DNA of 64,000 nucleotides. It comes from Leptothrix cholodnii SP-6 (GTDB lineage Bacteria; Pseudomonadota; Gammaproteobacteria; Burkholderiales; Burkholderiaceae_C). The stretch is taken from contig NC_010524.1 in the NCBI RefSeq assembly GCF_000019785.1, positions 2,356,001-2,420,000 on the forward strand, written 5' to 3'. The position numbers and the translations under genes are program-made. Shown here piece after piece: positions 61,835-64,000 of this stretch. Positions within the stretch are counted from its first letter, which is position 1, and every line of letters begins with the position of its first letter. The notes under the pieces are model-generated. The model searched no databases. It saw only the letters and a program-made list of their open reading frames with translations, and was not told the origin of the DNA.

Positions 61835-62779
61835 ATGAAAGACTTCAACCTGCGCCACCTGCGGATATTCGAGACCATCGCCAGCTGCGGCAGCTTTTCG
61901 CGCGCCGCCGAGCAGCTCGGCATGAGCCAGCCGGCGGTGTCGATGCAGCTGCGCCAGCTCGAGACCGACCTCGGCACGCTGCTGTTCGAGCGCCCGCAGC
62001 GCCAGCGCCTGACCGATGCCGGGCAGGATCTGCTGCAGCACGCCCGGGTGATCCTGGCCCAGGTGCGCGCCACCGAAGACGCGATGGCGGTGCACGAGGC
62101 CGAGGCCAGCGGCGCTTCGGCGGCGGGCGCCCGGGGCCCGCGCGGGCTGCTGCACCTGGGCGTGGTGTCGACCGCGCACTACTTCGCGCCACGGCTGCTG
62201 AGCGAGTTCCACCGCCGTCATCCCGAGGTGCGGCTCAAGCTCACGGTCGCCAAGCGCAGCGAGGTGCTGGCGATGCTGCAGGAGCACCGGCTCGACATCG
62301 CGATCACCGGCTATCCGCCGTCCGAGGCCGACCTGGAGGCGGCCAGCTTCGCGCGCCATCCGCACTGCATCGTCGCCCACCCCGGTCACGCGCTGGCGCG
62401 GCGTCGCGGCCTGGCGTGGGCCGATCTGCGCGACGAGGAGTTCATCTTCCGCGAGGGCGGTTCGGCGACGCGGCAGTTCCTGGAACACCTGCTGCAGTCG
62501 CAGTCGATCCAGATCAAGCGCGGCATGGAACTGGCCGGCAACGAGACCATCAAGCAGGCGGTCATGTGCGGCATGGGCATCAGCTTCCTGTCGGCCCACA
62601 CCTTCCAGGTCGAGCTCGGCGCGGGGCTGATGGCGGTGCTCGACGTGCAGGGCATGCCCAAGCTGATCGACTGGTGTTTCGTGCAACGCCGCGACACCTT
62701 GCTGACCGGCGCGAATGCGGCGTTCCGGCAGTTCGTGTTCGAGGAAGGCGCGACGCTGGCGGCCTGCCGGGTGGCCTGA
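61835..62779 (+). CDS. LysR-family transcriptional regulator (CbbR-like)
   Basis: 314 residues. An N-terminal winged helix-turn-helix (RHLRIFETIASCGSFSRAAEQLGMSQPAVSMQLRQLE) is followed by a two-lobe effector domain (LLHLGVVSTAHYFAPRLLSEF; AITGYPP). It most resembles CbbR/CysB-like regulators of central carbon genes. It diverges from rhaD, so it may control the rhamnose operon, though known rha regulators are AraC- or DeoR-type. ATG 61835; GTG 61826 is possible. Confidence 0.88.
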   Translation: MKDFNLRHLRIFETIASCGSFSRAAEQLGMSQPAVSMQLRQLETDLGTLLFERPQRQRLTDAGQDLLQHARVILAQVRATEDAMAVHEAEASGASAAGARGPRGLLHLGVVSTAHYFAPRLLSEFHRRHPEVRLKLTVAKRSEVLAMLQEHRLDIAITGYPPSEADLEAASFARHPHCIVAHPGHALARRRGLAWADLRDEEFIFREGGSATRQFLEHLLQSQSIQIKRGMELAGNETIKQAVMCGMGISFLSAHTFQVELGAGLMAVLDVQGMPKLIDWCFVQRRDTLLTGANAAFRQFVFEEGATLAACRVA

Positions 62780-62827
62780 ACGCGGATCGACGCAGCCGAG
62801 CGCGGTCGAACGCCGGTTCGGTGCGAC

Positions 62828-64000
62828 TCAGGCCGGCCGGCCGCCGAGCACCGCCAGGCGTTCGAGCGCGCGTTCCTTGGCACGCGCCGGCACCTTGCCG
62901 GCGATCGCCACCGCCACCGGCGAGCCGATCAGGCGCGCAAACTCGGTGCGCACCTGATCCGCGCTGACCGCGTCGATGCCGGCCTGCCACTCGGCGCGCG
63001 AGCGCACGTGGCCGAACACGTACAGGTCCAGCGCAGCCGATTCGAGCCGACGCTGCGGCCGCTCGAAGTTGCGCAGGCCGCGCATGGCGAGCTGGTTGCG
63101 CGCGCGCTCCAGGTCGATCGGCTGGATGCGCTCGGCCTGGGTGCGCAGCAGCTGGCCGACCTCGTCGAAGAAGTCGTCGAGGTGTTCGGCCGAGGTCGAC
63201 GCCTCGACCATGAACTGGCCGGCGATCTCGGTGATGTCGGTCGAGCAGGCGGCGTAATAGGCCAGGCCACGGCGCTCGCGCAGGGTGTCGAGCAGCGGCG
63301 AGCTCATGCCCTCGCCGAGCACCGCGGCAGCCACGATCGCCGCCTGCGGCTGCGAACGCAGCGCCGGTGCCGGAAAACCCAGCACCACGTGGGTCTGGCT
63401 GCAGCCGGCCTGCCGATGGGTGCGCAAGCCGCCGACCCAGTGCGGCGCCGTCACGCGGTTGACGGGGCCCGAGGCCATCGTGCCGAACGCCGCCTCGGCC
63501 TCGCGGGCGATCGCCTGCGGGTCGACCGGCCCGGCCACCGCGACGATCACGTTGGGCGCGCTGTACCGCTGCTGCACGTAGTCGAGCAGGTCCTGGCGCG
63601 TGAAGCGTTCGATGTTGGCGCGCACGCCGATCACCGGCTGCGCGGCGGCGTGGCTGCCGAAGCACAGGCGGTCGAACAGCTTGTAGCCCTGCGTCAGTGC
63701 GTCGTCTTCATCTTCGGTGTACTCGTGCAGGATGACCTGGCGCTCGCGCTCGAGCTCGGCCTCGGGGAAGGTGCTGTTGCGCACGATGTCGCCCAGCATC
63801 TGCACGAACACGCCGGCATGCTGTGCCAGGCCGCGCATGTGGTAGGCGGTGTGGTCCTTGTCGGTGTGGGCGTTGACGTCGGCGCCCAGCCGTTCGGCGT
63901 CGAGGTTGATCTGCTGGCAGGTACGCCCGTGCGTACCCTTGAACGCCATGTGCTCGACCACGTGGCTGATGCCGTTGAGGCGCCGGCTCTCGTGGTGGCT
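62828..64000 (-). CDS. M16-family metallopeptidase (5' end outside window)
   Basis: At least 391 residues; the frame stays open to the right edge, so roughly the first 40-50 residues are missing. The inverted zinc motif H-x-x-E-H is visible (SHVVEHMAFKG) with the distal Glu in the ERERQVILHEYTEDED region. The second domain has the R/Y-type LRERRGLAYYAAC pair. This is the PqqL/MPP-beta-like processing peptidase class. Cellular target unknown; no partner M16 gene is in the window. Confidence 0.9.
   Translation of the reverse strand, partial: SHHESRRLNGISHVVEHMAFKGTHGRTCQQINLDAERLGADVNAHTDKDHTAYHMRGLAQHAGVFVQMLGDIVRNSTFPEAELERERQVILHEYTEDEDDALTQGYKLFDRLCFGSHAAAQPVIGVRANIERFTRQDLLDYVQQRYSAPNVIVAVAGPVDPQAIAREAEAAFGTMASGPVNRVTAPHWVGGLRTHRQAGCSQTHVVLGFPAPALRSQPQAAIVAAAVLGEGMSSPLLDTLRERRGLAYYAACSTDITEIAGQFMVEASTSAEHLDDFFDEVGQLLRTQAERIQPIDLERARNQLAMRGLRNFERPQRRLESAALDLYVFGHVRSRAEWQAGIDAVSADQVRTEFARLIGSPVAVAIAGKVPARAKERALERLAVLGGRPA

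Overview
The window is a high-GC (roughly two-thirds G+C by eye) bacterial chromosome segment with no rRNA, no insertion sequence and no CRISPR array that I could see. Gene content and order suggest a betaproteobacterium, probably Burkholderiales of the Leptothrix/Rubrivivax/Sphaerotilus type: a DUF1302/DUF1329/YCF48/MMPL cluster, a rhizobial-style rhamnose ABC operon, a MalT-like regulator beside a TauD/BKACE cluster, and a CZB chemoreceptor. The taxonomic call is inference from family content, not from a marker gene.

Left core region (1-16349). A YnjBCD-type ABC importer (first gene cut by the window edge) is followed by an MFS carrier, a short CDF-like cation transporter, a DsbB/DsbA-like thiol-oxidation pair, a diheme cytochrome c and ribA (both leftward). 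Next comes a rightward cluster of envelope proteins: DUF1302, DUF1329, YCF48-like, an RND/MMPL transporter and a Rieske ferredoxin. A chemoreceptor with a C-terminal zinc-binding CZB domain closes this part.

Accessory patch (16379-18803). A YjjJ-like HipA kinase with a fused N-terminal helix-turn-helix lies beside an uncharacterised protein carrying an R-x4-H (HEPN-type) motif. A dyad operator candidate sits upstream of the kinase gene.

Catabolic cluster (19075-29217, leftward). The genes are a TauD-type dioxygenase, a BKACE (DUF849) enzyme, a quinone oxidoreductase, an MFS carrier, an acyl-CoA synthetase and a UPF0324/YeiH exporter. A large MalT/LuxR-type ATPase regulator lies just upstream. 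Together they look like a pathway that oxidises or desulfonates a substrate, activates it to a CoA ester and cleaves a beta-keto acid. The substrate is unknown. A secreted CAP-domain protein lies on the other side of the regulator.

Integrated element (30147-42949). A 22-bp direct repeat matches the 3' end of a tRNA-Arg(UCU) gene and bounds a 12.8-kb island. The island carries a P4-type integrase next to the tRNA, an AlpA-like regulator, an SSB-like protein and a PriCT-2/Toprim/AAA replication protein. It also has a long chain of small overlapping unknown genes and only one recognisable virion-morphogenesis gene (HK97 gp10-like). No terminase, portal, capsid or lysis gene is visible. It looks like a self-replicating integrative element or phage satellite rather than a full prophage. 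Its non-coding DNA is rich in structure: matched repeats just inside both ends, a GGGAACG repeat cluster beside the replication gene, four hairpins in 315 bp, and a dyad framed by 17-bp repeats.

Right core region (43003-64000). Two tandem secreted paralogues share a novel-looking cysteine-containing domain; the second adds four fibronectin III-like repeats. A TPP riboswitch controls cytX, which converges on a thiM-thiE-thiD salvage operon. A complete L-rhamnose operon follows, encoding a bifunctional aldolase/dehydrogenase, isomerase, ABC importer, mutarotase and kinase. It is divergent from a LysR-type regulator. An M16 peptidase, cut by the window edge, ends the window.
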